From positions 62,001-126,000 of the forward strand of contig JAZNCH010000036.1 of assembly GCA_045587445.1 (NCBI GenBank): 64,000 nucleotides of DNA, given 5' to 3'. The notes under the pieces are model-generated. The model did not search any database and was not told where the DNA came from. It saw only the letters and a program-made list of their open reading frames with translations. Source of the stretch: RGIG1995 sp045587445 (GTDB taxonomy: Bacteria > Bacillota > Clostridia > Oscillospirales > CAG-272). A program made the translations under genes and the position numbers. How positions within the stretch are numbered: the stretch's first letter is position 1; each line of letters starts with the position of its first letter. Positions 51,177 to 59,637 of the stretch are shown here, one piece after another.

Positions 51177-53066
51177 ATGGAAAAGATTAAGAATTTTGAA
51201 GAACTTTCCGCTAAATGTGCCGTTTGTGCAGATGCGTACGGTAAGAAAATTGAAGGCGGAAGCGGTAAGAGAGCTGTAGTTCTTTGCGGCGGTACAGGCT
51301 GTATCTCTTCAAACTCTCTTGAAATAAAAGCTAAATTTGAAAAGCTCATAGAAGAAAAGGGACTTTCCGACAAGGTTACTGTTAACCAGGTTGGTTGTTT
51401 CGGTTTCTGCTCTCAGGGTCCTTTCGTTAAGATTTACCCTGAAGATACTCTTTACAGACTCGTTACTATTGACGACGTTGAAGAAATTGTTGAAAAAGAT
51501 CTTATTGGCGGTGAAGTAATTGATAGATTGCTTTACGTTGACCCCAAGACAAAGGAAAAAGTTGCAAAGCAGGAAGATATCGAATTCTACAAGAAGCAAG
51601 TTCGTATCTCTCTTCACGGCTGTGGTGCCATTGACCCCGAAAATATTGAAGAAGCTCTCGGTTCGGGTGCATTTATCGGTCTTGCTAACGCACTTAAGAT
51701 GGACAGAAAGGCAGTTATTGATTCTGTTCTTGCATCCGGTCTTCGCGGACGTGGAGGCGGCGGCTTCCCCACAGGTATGAAGTGGAACTTCGCTTACGCT
51801 CAGCCCGACGGTGCAAAGTACGTTGTTTGTAACGGCGACGAGGGGGACCCCGGCGCATTTATGGACAGATCTATTCTCGAAGGTAACCCCCTTGCAGTTA
51901 TCGAAGGTATGGCTATCGCAGGTTATGCTATCGGTGCTCAGAACGGTTACTTCTACGTTCGTGCTGAATATCCTATCGCTGTAAACAGACTTAAGCTCGC
52001 TATTAAGCAGGCTGAGGAATTGGGTCTTCTCGGAGACAACATTCTCGGTACTGACTTTAGCTTCCGCGTACATATCAGACTTGGTGCCGGTGCATTCGTT
52101 TGCGGTGAAGAAACTGCTCTTCTTAACTCAATTGAAGGTCAGAGAGGTATGCCCAGACCTCGTCCTCCTTTCCCTGCAGTTAAGGGTCTTTGGGGTTGTC
52201 CTACAATTGTTAACAACGTTGAAACTCTCGCTTGCGTACCTTACATTCTCCGTGAAGGCGCTGAAAAGTTCGGTCAGTACGGAACTGAAAAGTCCAAGGG
52301 TACTAAGGTATTCGCTCTCGGCGGTAAGATCAACAACGTTGGTCTCGTTGAAATTCCTATGGGTACAACTCTTCGCGAACTTATTTATGATATTGGTGGC
52401 GGTATTCCCGACGGTAAGAAGTTCAAGGCTATCCAGACAGGTGGTCCTTCCGGCGGTTGCTTGACAGAAAAAGACCTCGATTCCGCTATTGACTTTGATA
52501 CACTCGTTGCTAAGGGATCTATGATGGGTTCCGGTGGTGCTATCGTTATGGACGAAGACAACTGTATGGTTGTCGTTGCTAAGTTCTATATGGAATTTAT
52601 TTGCGACGAATCTTGCGGTAAGTGCTCTCCCTGCCGTATCGGTACAAAGCGTTTGCTTGAGCTCCTTAACAAGATTACCGACGGTAAGGCAACTATGAAG
52701 GATCTTGATGAACTCGAAGAACTCAGCGAAACCATTAAGATTGGTTCTCTCTGTGCTCTCGGTCAGACTGCGGCTAACCCCGTTCTTTCTACTCTCCGTT
52801 CCTTCAGAGATGAATACGTTGCTCACGTTGTTGATAAGAAGTGTCCCGCAAAAGTATGTAAGAATCTTATGGAATACGTTATCGATCAGGATAAGTGTAT
52901 CGGTTGCGGACTTTGTGAAAGACAGTGTCCCGTTAACGCTATTCAGAAGACTGATTACGTTGCACCCGGACACAAGTTGCCCTCAAGAACTATTGATACC
53001 GCTAAGTGTATTAAGTGCGGTATGTGCGTAGCTTCTTGTAAATTCAAGGCTATTGAAAAGAAATAA
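51177..53066 (+). CDS. hydB: Electron-bifurcating hydrogenase, NuoF-like FMN/NAD subunit
   Basis: A 629-residue flavoprotein. Order: N-terminal [2Fe-2S] thioredoxin-like domain (about 1-120), NuoF core with RGRGGGGFPTGMKW (NADH/FMN glycine-rich site) and CNGDEGDPGAFMDR, SLBB domain, the [4Fe-4S] motif ESCGKCSPCRIG, and a C-terminal two-cluster ferredoxin (CIGCGLCERQCP and CIKCGMCVASCK). This is the layout of HydB/HndC, the flavin bifurcation site coupling NADH, ferredoxin and H2. Confidence 0.95.
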   Translation: MEKIKNFEELSAKCAVCADAYGKKIEGGSGKRAVVLCGGTGCISSNSLEIKAKFEKLIEEKGLSDKVTVNQVGCFGFCSQGPFVKIYPEDTLYRLVTIDDVEEIVEKDLIGGEVIDRLLYVDPKTKEKVAKQEDIEFYKKQVRISLHGCGAIDPENIEEALGSGAFIGLANALKMDRKAVIDSVLASGLRGRGGGGFPTGMKWNFAYAQPDGAKYVVCNGDEGDPGAFMDRSILEGNPLAVIEGMAIAGYAIGAQNGYFYVRAEYPIAVNRLKLAIKQAEELGLLGDNILGTDFSFRVHIRLGAGAFVCGEETALLNSIEGQRGMPRPRPPFPAVKGLWGCPTIVNNVETLACVPYILREGAEKFGQYGTEKSKGTKVFALGGKINNVGLVEIPMGTTLRELIYDIGGGIPDGKKFKAIQTGGPSGGCLTEKDLDSAIDFDTLVAKGSMMGSGGAIVMDEDNCMVVVAKFYMEFICDESCGKCSPCRIGTKRLLELLNKITDGKATMKDLDELEELSETIKIGSLCALGQTAANPVLSTLRSFRDEYVAHVVDKKCPAKVCKNLMEYVIDQDKCIGCGLCERQCPVNAIQKTDYVAPGHKLPSRTIDTAKCIKCGMCVASCKFKAIEKK

Positions 53067-53083
53067 TAAGGGGGAAATGAAAG

Positions 53084-54886
53084 ATGGCATTGATTAATAT
53101 TTTTATTGAAGGCGTTTCCTACCAGGTTGAAGCAGGAACGACCGTACTCGAAGCTGCAAAGACATGCGGTTACGATATCCCCACTCTCTGTGCTTACAAT
53201 CACGGTGAATGCTCAAAAGGCTCTTGCCGTGTATGTCTTGTAGAAGTTCAGGAAGGAAGAAAAAACGATCAGGGTGAAGTTATGTACGGACCCCAGAGAC
53301 TCGTTGCTTCCTGCGTATATCCCATTACACCTGATATGAAGATTATAATTTCTTCTCCGAAGGCTGTAAAAGCAAGAAGAGCATCTGTTGAACTTTTGCT
53401 CTCTAACCACTCTATGAAGTGTCAGCAGTGCGATAAGAATGAATACTGCGAGCTTCTTTATGCTGCTAAAGTTACAGGTGCAAGAGAAGATATGTTCAAG
53501 GGTTCTCAGACTCCTGTTACAATCGACCAGCTCACTCCTTCTATCGTAAGAGATACATCTAAGTGCGTTCTTTGCGGACGTTGTGTTGAAAGATGTAAAA
53601 ATGCTCACGGTAAGGGCGTTCTCGGTTTTGAAAAGAGAGGATTCAACACTATTGTTGCTCCCGCTGAAAACCGTTCTTTCGCTAACTCTCCCTGTATCCT
53701 CTGCGGTCAGTGCGTAAGCGTATGTCCTACAGGTGCATTGATGGAAAAGAGCGAAATTGCTTTGGTTGACAAGGCTATGGCTGAAGGTAAGTATGTTGTT
53801 GTTCAGACAGCTCCCGCAGTTAGAGCTGCTCTTGGTGAAGAGTTTGGTATGAAGGTTGGTACCGCTTGCACAGGTAAGATGGTTGCTGCCCTCAAGAGAC
53901 TCGGATTCAAGAAGGTATTTGATACAAACTACGCTGCAGACCTTACGATTATGGAAGAAGCTACAGAACTTCTCGGCAGAATTAAGAATGGCGGTCAGCT
54001 TCCTATGATCACATCTTGTTCTCCCGGTTGGATTAACTATGCAGAGATTAACTACGGTGATCTTCTCGGACACCTTTCTTCCTGCAAGTCTCCTCACGAA
54101 ATGTTCGGTGCAATTCTTAAGAGCTACTATGCAGAAGCAAACGACATTGATCCTAAGGATATGTTTGTTGTTTCCATTATGCCTTGTACAGCTAAGAAGG
54201 GCGAAAAGGAAAGAGATCAGCTCGTTACAAACGGTCTTAAAGACGTTGATGCTGTTCTTACAACAAGAGAACTTGCAAAGCTTATTAAGCGTTCGGGTAT
54301 CAACTTCAACAAGCTTCCCGATGAAGAATTTGATAATGACGTTGTAGGTGATTACACAGGTGCAGGCGTTATCTTCGGTGTTACCGGCGGTGTTATGGAA
54401 GCGGCTCTCAGAACTGCATTCTACGTACTTACCGGTAAAGAACACGAGGCTGTTAAGTTTGAAGCTGTTCGTGGATTTGACGGCATTAAAGAGGCTTCAC
54501 TTGAACTTAACGGAACAACTATTTGGGTTGCTGTTGCTCACGGTATGAAGAATGCAAAGGTTCTTCTTGATGATATCAGAGCAGGCAAGAGCAAGTATGC
54601 GTTCATCGAAATTATGGGTTGTCCCGGCGGTTGTATCGCTGGTGGCGGTCAGCCTTACATTAAGCCTCAGTTCCTTCCTAACGAAGATGCTGACATTGTT
54701 GACACATATAAGGAAAAACGTGCTAAGGCACTTTATTCCGAGGACGAAAGACAGACTCTCAGACAGAGCCATAACAATCCTCAGATTAAGGCGCTTTACG
54801 AAAAGTTCCTTGGTGAACCTAATTCTCACAAGGCTCACGAATTGCTCCATACAATTTATGCAGCAAGAGAAGCTTTTAAAGACTGA
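53084..54886 (+). CDS. hydA: [FeFe]-hydrogenase catalytic subunit of the trimeric type
   Basis: A 600-residue group A [FeFe] hydrogenase. Domains: [2Fe-2S] (CAYNHGECSKGSCRVC, 36-51), His-Cys3 cluster (NHSMKCQQCDKNEYC, 108-122), two [4Fe-4S] clusters (CVLCGRCVERCK, CILCGQCVSVCP), H-domain and small-subunit end (LLHTIYAAR). H-cluster motifs are L1 TSCSPGW (310-316), L2 MPCTAKKGE (366-374) and L3 EIMGCPGGCIAGGGQP. L1 has Ser313 where most active enzymes have the proton-relay Cys. The enzyme makes or consumes H2 with NADH and ferredoxin. Confidence 0.95.
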   Translation: MALINIFIEGVSYQVEAGTTVLEAAKTCGYDIPTLCAYNHGECSKGSCRVCLVEVQEGRKNDQGEVMYGPQRLVASCVYPITPDMKIIISSPKAVKARRASVELLLSNHSMKCQQCDKNEYCELLYAAKVTGAREDMFKGSQTPVTIDQLTPSIVRDTSKCVLCGRCVERCKNAHGKGVLGFEKRGFNTIVAPAENRSFANSPCILCGQCVSVCPTGALMEKSEIALVDKAMAEGKYVVVQTAPAVRAALGEEFGMKVGTACTGKMVAALKRLGFKKVFDTNYAADLTIMEEATELLGRIKNGGQLPMITSCSPGWINYAEINYGDLLGHLSSCKSPHEMFGAILKSYYAEANDIDPKDMFVVSIMPCTAKKGEKERDQLVTNGLKDVDAVLTTRELAKLIKRSGINFNKLPDEEFDNDVVGDYTGAGVIFGVTGGVMEAALRTAFYVLTGKEHEAVKFEAVRGFDGIKEASLELNGTTIWVAVAHGMKNAKVLLDDIRAGKSKYAFIEIMGCPGGCIAGGGQPYIKPQFLPNEDADIVDTYKEKRAKALYSEDERQTLRQSHNNPQIKALYEKFLGEPNSHKAHELLHTIYAAREAFKD

Positions 54887-54906
54887 GAAAGCGTTTAGCT
54901 TATAAT

Positions 54907-54950
54907 AAAATTAGCGAGCCCAAAAGCAAATTTGCGGCTCGCTTAATTTT
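54907..54950 (+). terminator. Terminator of the hydrogenase operon
   Basis: AAAATTAGCGAGCC pairs with GGCTCGCTTAATTTT (one bulge), with a smaller GCAAA/TTTGC hairpin in the loop. Confidence 0.75.
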
Positions 54951-54983
54951 GTTAGCAATATGTTGCAAAAAGGAGAAGAATAT

Positions 54984-55460
54984 ATGAAGATTGCTACGAT
55001 TGAAATGGAAAACGGCGGTAAGATGACGTTGGAGCTTTATCCTGAAAAGGCGCCTATTACCGTTGAGAATTTTGAAAAATTGGCTAATAAAGGCTTTTAT
55101 AATGGATTGATATTTCACAGAGTAATTCGTGGATTTATGATTCAGGGCGGCGACCCCGAAGGCACCGGAATGGGCGGTCCAGGATACAGCATAACAGGCG
55201 AATTTGCGGCTAATGGCATTAAAAATGACCTTAAACATACACGAGGTGTTATTTCTATGGCAAGATCTATGAACCCTAATTCAGCAGGTTCACAGTTCTT
55301 TATTATGCACGAGGATGCACCACATCTTGATGGACAATATGCGGCTTTCGGTAAAATGACAGATGGTTTTGAAACCCTTGATGAAATCGCAACAACAAAG
55401 ACGGGTTATGCAGATAGACCTATGTTTGATATGGTGATAAAGAGCATTAAAGTTATGTAG
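54984..55460 (+). CDS. Cyclophilin-type peptidyl-prolyl isomerase
   Basis: A 158-residue single-domain cyclophilin without signal peptide. FHRVIRGFMIQGGDPEGTG contains the catalytic Arg and substrate-binding residues; SMARSMNPNSAGSQFFIMH and LDGQYAAFGKM complete the active site. It speeds proline isomerisation in the cytoplasm. The frame extends 8 codons upstream; ATG 54984 has AAGGAG at good spacing. Confidence 0.95.
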   Translation: MKIATIEMENGGKMTLELYPEKAPITVENFEKLANKGFYNGLIFHRVIRGFMIQGGDPEGTGMGGPGYSITGEFAANGIKNDLKHTRGVISMARSMNPNSAGSQFFIMHEDAPHLDGQYAAFGKMTDGFETLDEIATTKTGYADRPMFDMVIKSIKVM

Positions 55461-55491
55461 TGAATGTTTTAAAAAATGCAAATAAAGACAG

Positions 55492-55517
55492 AAAAGGAGT
55501 CGATATGACTCCTTTTT
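55492..55517 (+). terminator. Terminator of the cyclophilin gene
   Basis: AAAAGGAGTC and GACTCCTTTTTT around GATAT. Confidence 0.85.
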
Positions 55518-55665
55518 TGTGTAAAAAAGCACTATATTATGTGTAAAACGAGAGGAGTTGGTGATAATTAACAAAAAATTTAAGTGTTGTTATAATACGA
55601 CAAAAAACTGGTTGTTGTGATTGGAAGTATATGTGCAAAATGCTAAAGGATGTATTTATTTCCCC

Positions 55666-55694
55666 TTGACATTGAAAGGGGAGTGTGTTATACT
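55666..55694 (+). promoter_or_regulatory. Promoter of the surface-polysaccharide locus
   Basis: TTGACA (55666-55671), 17-base spacer ending in TGT, TATACT (55689-55694). The -35 sits inside an inverted repeat CCCCTT-N7-AAGGGG, a possible operator. About 110 AT-rich bases lead to the first gene; the stretch 55518-55660 holds nothing that I can identify. Confidence 0.7.
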
Positions 55695-55805
55695 AAATAG
55701 CAGTGTATTTATATATAACATATATTTTAGAAATATTAGTAGCATCATGCTAAATGAATATTAAATGTTTTGATTTAATTTAAATAAACAAAGAGAGGGA
55801 AAAAG

Positions 55806-57062
55806 ATGATTCCGTTTAAAGAAAAGGTTTGGTTGGCAACCCCGACAATGCATGGAGATGAAATCAAGTACATTACTGAGGCTTATGAGACAAATTGGAT
55901 GAGTACCGTTGGAGCAAATATCAATGAGGTTGAACGAATTGCTGCTGAAAAAGCAGAAATGAAATATGCTGTAGCATTATCGTGTTGTACGGCAGCTCTT
56001 CATCTTGCGGTTAAACATGCCGGAGAATCATTGTATGGTAAGCCTGCTGTTAGTCATGGTGCATTGGAAGGAAAACGTGTTTTTTGTTCTGATATGACTT
56101 TTGATGCTACGTTGAACCCTGTTGTTTACGAGGGGGGCGTTCCTGTTTTTATTGATACTGAAGCGGCATCTTGGAATATGGATCCTGTAGCTTTGGAAAA
56201 AGCTTTTGAAATTTATCCAGATGTTAAATTGGTAGTATCTGCCGAGCTTTACGGTTTTCCCGGACGTATGGATTTAATAAAAGAAATTTGTAGAAAACAC
56301 GGCGCTCTTTTAATTGAAGACGCAGCAGAGGCGATGGGGGCAACAATAGACGGTAAACAATGTGGTTCCTTTGGTGATTATTCAGCGATAAGCTACAATG
56401 GAAATAAAATTATCACCGGATCATCGGGCGGTTGTTTGCTGACAAATGATATTGAGGTTGCTAACAAGGCTCGAAAATGGTCAACTCAGGCGAGAGAAAA
56501 TGCGCCTTGGTATCAGCACGAAGAGGTTGGATATAATTACCGTATGAGTAATGTCATTGCAGGTGTTGTGCGTGGTCAGTATCCGTACTTGGAAGAACAT
56601 ATAGCACAGAAAAAAGCTATCTACGAGAGATATAGAGAGGGATTTAAAGGTCTTCCTGTTCAAATGAATCCGATTGTTGATGGCACGGAACCTAACTATT
56701 GGTTATCTGCTATGATTATCGATAAGGAATACATGTGCAAACAAGTAAGAGACGACTCTAAAGCTTTGTACGTTAAAGCGGCAGGCAAGACTTGCCCGAC
56801 TGAAATTCTTGAAACTCTTGCAAAGTATAACGCTGAAGGCAGACCGATTTGGAAGCCGATGCATATGCAGCCGATGTACCGTATGCACGATTTTATTACT
56901 CTGGACGGTAGCGGCCGTTGCAGAACCAATGCTTATATTGCCGGCGGAGTAGAAGATGTAGGTGCTGATATATTTGAACGCGGTCTTTGTTTGCCCAGTG
57001 ATAATAAGATGACCCCTGAGGAACAGGACAAGATTATAGAAATAATTAAAAGTTGTTTTTGA
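55806..57062 (+). CDS. DegT/DnrJ/EryC1 sugar aminotransferase (PglE-like)
   Basis: A 418-residue PLP enzyme of the nucleotide-sugar aminotransferase family. NWMSTVGANINEVER and ALSCCTAALHLAVKHAG bind sugar and phosphate; LLIEDAAEAMGA has the PLP Asp and SYNGNKIIT the Schiff-base Lys201; the C-terminal WKPMHMQP motif is typical. Next to a PglC-like transferase and a PglD-like acetyltransferase, it probably makes a UDP-4-amino sugar for bacillosamine-type glycans. The partner 4,6-dehydratase is not in the window. GAGAGGG ribosome site. Confidence 0.88.
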   Translation: MIPFKEKVWLATPTMHGDEIKYITEAYETNWMSTVGANINEVERIAAEKAEMKYAVALSCCTAALHLAVKHAGESLYGKPAVSHGALEGKRVFCSDMTFDATLNPVVYEGGVPVFIDTEAASWNMDPVALEKAFEIYPDVKLVVSAELYGFPGRMDLIKEICRKHGALLIEDAAEAMGATIDGKQCGSFGDYSAISYNGNKIITGSSGGCLLTNDIEVANKARKWSTQARENAPWYQHEEVGYNYRMSNVIAGVVRGQYPYLEEHIAQKKAIYERYREGFKGLPVQMNPIVDGTEPNYWLSAMIIDKEYMCKQVRDDSKALYVKAAGKTCPTEILETLAKYNAEGRPIWKPMHMQPMYRMHDFITLDGSGRCRTNAYIAGGVEDVGADIFERGLCLPSDNKMTPEEQDKIIEIIKSCF

Positions 57063-57070
57063 GGTTACAT

Positions 57071-57691
57071 ATGTATGCTAAATGCTTTAAAAGAGTGATT
57101 GATTTTACTCTTTCGTTGTTGGCGGTTGTGGTACTTTCACCTGTGCTTCTTGGTTTGATTATTGTTGGTGCTGTCAAAATGAAAGGAAATCCTTTCTTTA
57201 CACAGTTGCGTCCAGGCAAAGATGAAAAGATTTTTAAACTGATAAAGTTTCGCACAATGACTAATGCAAAAGATAAAGATGGAAATTTGTTGCCTGACGA
57301 TGTTAGACTTACGAAATACGGTAAGTTTTTGAGAAGTACGAGTCTTGATGAGTTGCCTGAGCTTGTTAATATTCTTAAAGGTGATATGGCAATAGTTGGA
57401 CCAAGACCACTGTTGGTCAAATATCTACATCTGTATAATGAGGAACAAAAACATCGCCATGATGTGAGACCGGGCTTGACGGGGTATGCCCAGGTGAATG
57501 GTAGAAACTCAATAACCTGGGAAGAGAAGTTTAAGCTTGATGTAGAGTATGTGGATAATATTTCCTTTTGGGGAGATGTTAAGATAATAGTTGGGACTAT
57601 ACTGGCGGTATTAAAACGCGACGGAATAAGTTCAGAAACCTCAGTAACTATGGAAGAGTTCAAGGGAACGATAGAAGAGGATAAGCAATAA
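57071..57691 (+). CDS. Initiating sugar-phosphate transferase (PglC/WcaJ C-domain type)
   Basis: A 206-residue monotopic phosphoglycosyl transferase: one N-terminal membrane hairpin (FTLSLLAVVVLSPVLLGLI), then LIKFRTMTNAKDKDG, the DELPELVNILKGDMAIVGPRP motif and RPGLTGYAQVNGRN. It moves a sugar phosphate from UDP-sugar to undecaprenyl phosphate to begin glycan assembly. Short PglC-like form without the N-terminal sensor region. ATG 57071 has GAGG upstream, overlapping the previous stop. Confidence 0.92.
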   Translation: MYAKCFKRVIDFTLSLLAVVVLSPVLLGLIIVGAVKMKGNPFFTQLRPGKDEKIFKLIKFRTMTNAKDKDGNLLPDDVRLTKYGKFLRSTSLDELPELVNILKGDMAIVGPRPLLVKYLHLYNEEQKHRHDVRPGLTGYAQVNGRNSITWEEKFKLDVEYVDNISFWGDVKIIVGTILAVLKRDGISSETSVTMEEFKGTIEEDKQ

Positions 57692-57692
57692 A

Positions 57693-58307
57693 ATGAAAAA
57701 CGATACACTTGTTATAATAGGTGCAGGCGGACACGGAAGAGTGGTTGCCGATATAGCAAGAAAAGGCAAAGCTTACAAAAATCTGATTTTTCTTGATGAT
57801 GCTGCCTCTGTTAATGATAAGGTTTATGTTTCGGGTAAGGTTAGTGAATATAGTAAATATTTGGATAACAGCGATTTTGTTGTTGCTATAGGAAATAATC
57901 GCGTCAGAGCTGACATTCAGCAAAAGCTTGAATTTGAAGGTGCATTATTTACTTCATTGGTTCATCCGAATGCTACAATAGGTGATGGGGTTGAACTTGG
58001 AAGAGGAACTGTTGTAATGGCGGGAGTAGTAGTAAATTCTTGTGCTAAAATAGGAAATGGTGTAATTGTTAATACATGTAGTTCGATTGATCACGATTGT
58101 GTAATAGATGACTATACCCATGTATCTGTAGGAGCACACATTGCTGGTACTGTTAGGGTTGGTAAAAAGGTGTTTGTTTGTGCCGGTGCGACTGTTATAA
58201 ATAATATGAGTATTTGTGATGAATGTGTGATTGGTGCAGGGGCAGTAGTTGTAAAAAAAATAACAGAGACAGGTATATATGTTGGAGTGCCTGCAAAGAA
58301 ACTATAG
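57693..58307 (+). CDS. PglD/NeuD-family sugar O/N-acetyltransferase
   Basis: A 204-residue protein: N-terminal Rossmann-like half (LVIIGAGGHGRVVADIA, 6-22) binding UDP-sugar, then a left-handed beta-helix of hexapeptide repeats (about 90-200; CSSIDHDCVIDDYTHVSVGAH with the catalytic His). With the DegT enzyme before it, N-acetylation of a UDP-4-amino sugar is likely. It starts 1 base after the previous stop. Confidence 0.9.
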   Translation: MKNDTLVIIGAGGHGRVVADIARKGKAYKNLIFLDDAASVNDKVYVSGKVSEYSKYLDNSDFVVAIGNNRVRADIQQKLEFEGALFTSLVHPNATIGDGVELGRGTVVMAGVVVNSCAKIGNGVIVNTCSSIDHDCVIDDYTHVSVGAHIAGTVRVGKKVFVCAGATVINNMSICDECVIGAGAVVVKKITETGIYVGVPAKKL

Positions 58308-58316
58308 GGTGTTGTT

Positions 58317-59549
58317 ATGAATGTTCTTTTTTTAACATTGCTTGATATTCGTTCAATAGATGAAAATAATATTTATGCTGATCTTATGAGAGAGTTTGCT
58401 AAGGATGGGCATGAGGTATATATTGTTTCTCCCATTGAACGTCGTCATGGAATGAAAACGATGTTTTTGGAAAACCAAAAGGATGAATTGAACAAGAGGG
58501 TCCACATATTAAAGGTAAAAACGGGTAATATCCAAAAAACCAATATCATAGAAAAGGGTTTGTCTACAGTCCTTTTGGAATACATTTTGTTGAGAGAAAT
58601 AAAAAAATACTTTAATGATGTTAAGTACGATCTCGTTTTATATTCAACCCCTCCTATAACTTTGATAAGTCCCATAAACTATATAAAAAAGCGAGACAAT
58701 GCAAAAACGTATCTTATGCTTAAAGACATTTTCCCTCAGAATGCAGTTGATATGGGAATGTTGTCAACCACCGGTCTGAAAGGAGTATTATATAAGTACT
58801 TCAAAAGAAAAGAAAAAAAGCTTTATGCAATTTCAGACCGTATTGGTTGTATGTCAAAAGCAAATGTTGATTACATATTGAATCAGAATCCGGAAATTTC
58901 GAGCAGCAAGATTGAGGTGTGTTCCAACAGCATAGAAGTTCGTGATATGTCAATTACTGCTGAGGAAAGATTTGAATTGCGGAATATTTATGGGATACCC
59001 CAAGATAAAAAGGTTTTCATTTATGGTGGAAATTTAGGAAAGCCCCAGGGAATACCGTTTATAATTGAGTGTTTGAAGTCACAGGAAGAAAACAAGGATG
59101 CATTTTTTCTTATAGTTGGTGACGGAACGGAATATACAAAGTTGGAAGCGTATTTTAGTGAATCGAAGCCTACTAACATGAAACTAATGAGGGCACTTCC
59201 GAAGAGCGATTATGACCGTATGGTTGCTGCTTGTGACGTTGGAATGATTTTTCTTGATCATAGATTTACAATTCCAAATTATCCGTCGAGACTATTGGCG
59301 TATATGCAGGTAGGATTGCCTGTTTTGGCTTGCACCGACCGTAATACCGATATTGGCAAGGACATAGTAGCCGGTGGTTTCGGATGGTGGTGTGAGTCCA
59401 ATAATGTTGATGGGTTTAAGGATATAGTAAACATAGTCACAGAAAAAAAAGATTTTTCCGATATGCAGAAAAAAGAGTTTGCTTATTTGGAAGAGTTCTT
59501 TTCTAGTGAGGTTTGTTACAAAAAGATTTTTTGTAAAGATTATAAATAG
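58317..59549 (+). CDS. GT4 glycosyltransferase, WbuB-like
   Basis: A 410-residue GT-B enzyme. MNVLFLTLLDIRSIDENNIYAD opens the acceptor domain; LVLYSTPPITL and MLKDIFPQNAVDMGML are typical of the WbuB group; FIYGGNLGKPQG and the nucleotide-sugar region around NYPSRLLAYMQVGLPVLACT lie in the second domain. It probably adds the second sugar of the lipid-linked repeat. Co-directional, 9 bases after the acetyltransferase. Confidence 0.85.
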   Translation: MNVLFLTLLDIRSIDENNIYADLMREFAKDGHEVYIVSPIERRHGMKTMFLENQKDELNKRVHILKVKTGNIQKTNIIEKGLSTVLLEYILLREIKKYFNDVKYDLVLYSTPPITLISPINYIKKRDNAKTYLMLKDIFPQNAVDMGMLSTTGLKGVLYKYFKRKEKKLYAISDRIGCMSKANVDYILNQNPEISSSKIEVCSNSIEVRDMSITAEERFELRNIYGIPQDKKVFIYGGNLGKPQGIPFIIECLKSQEENKDAFFLIVGDGTEYTKLEAYFSESKPTNMKLMRALPKSDYDRMVAACDVGMIFLDHRFTIPNYPSRLLAYMQVGLPVLACTDRNTDIGKDIVAGGFGWWCESNNVDGFKDIVNIVTEKKDFSDMQKKEFAYLEEFFSSEVCYKKIFCKDYK

Positions 59550-59637
59550 CGTATTGTTTAAACATATTTTGAATTTAGAATTGCGATTGGTGTAGTCATT
59601 ATTTTATTGCAAAATGTTATTTATCGGGTGGAAGATC

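Noticed and set aside
53213..54445. Long open frame of 410 codons antisense to hydA, and similar ones antisense to pckG and hydB
   Set aside because: They mirror strongly biased codon usage of highly expressed genes, have no ribosome site or promoter, and give Cys/Asn-rich low-meaning protein.
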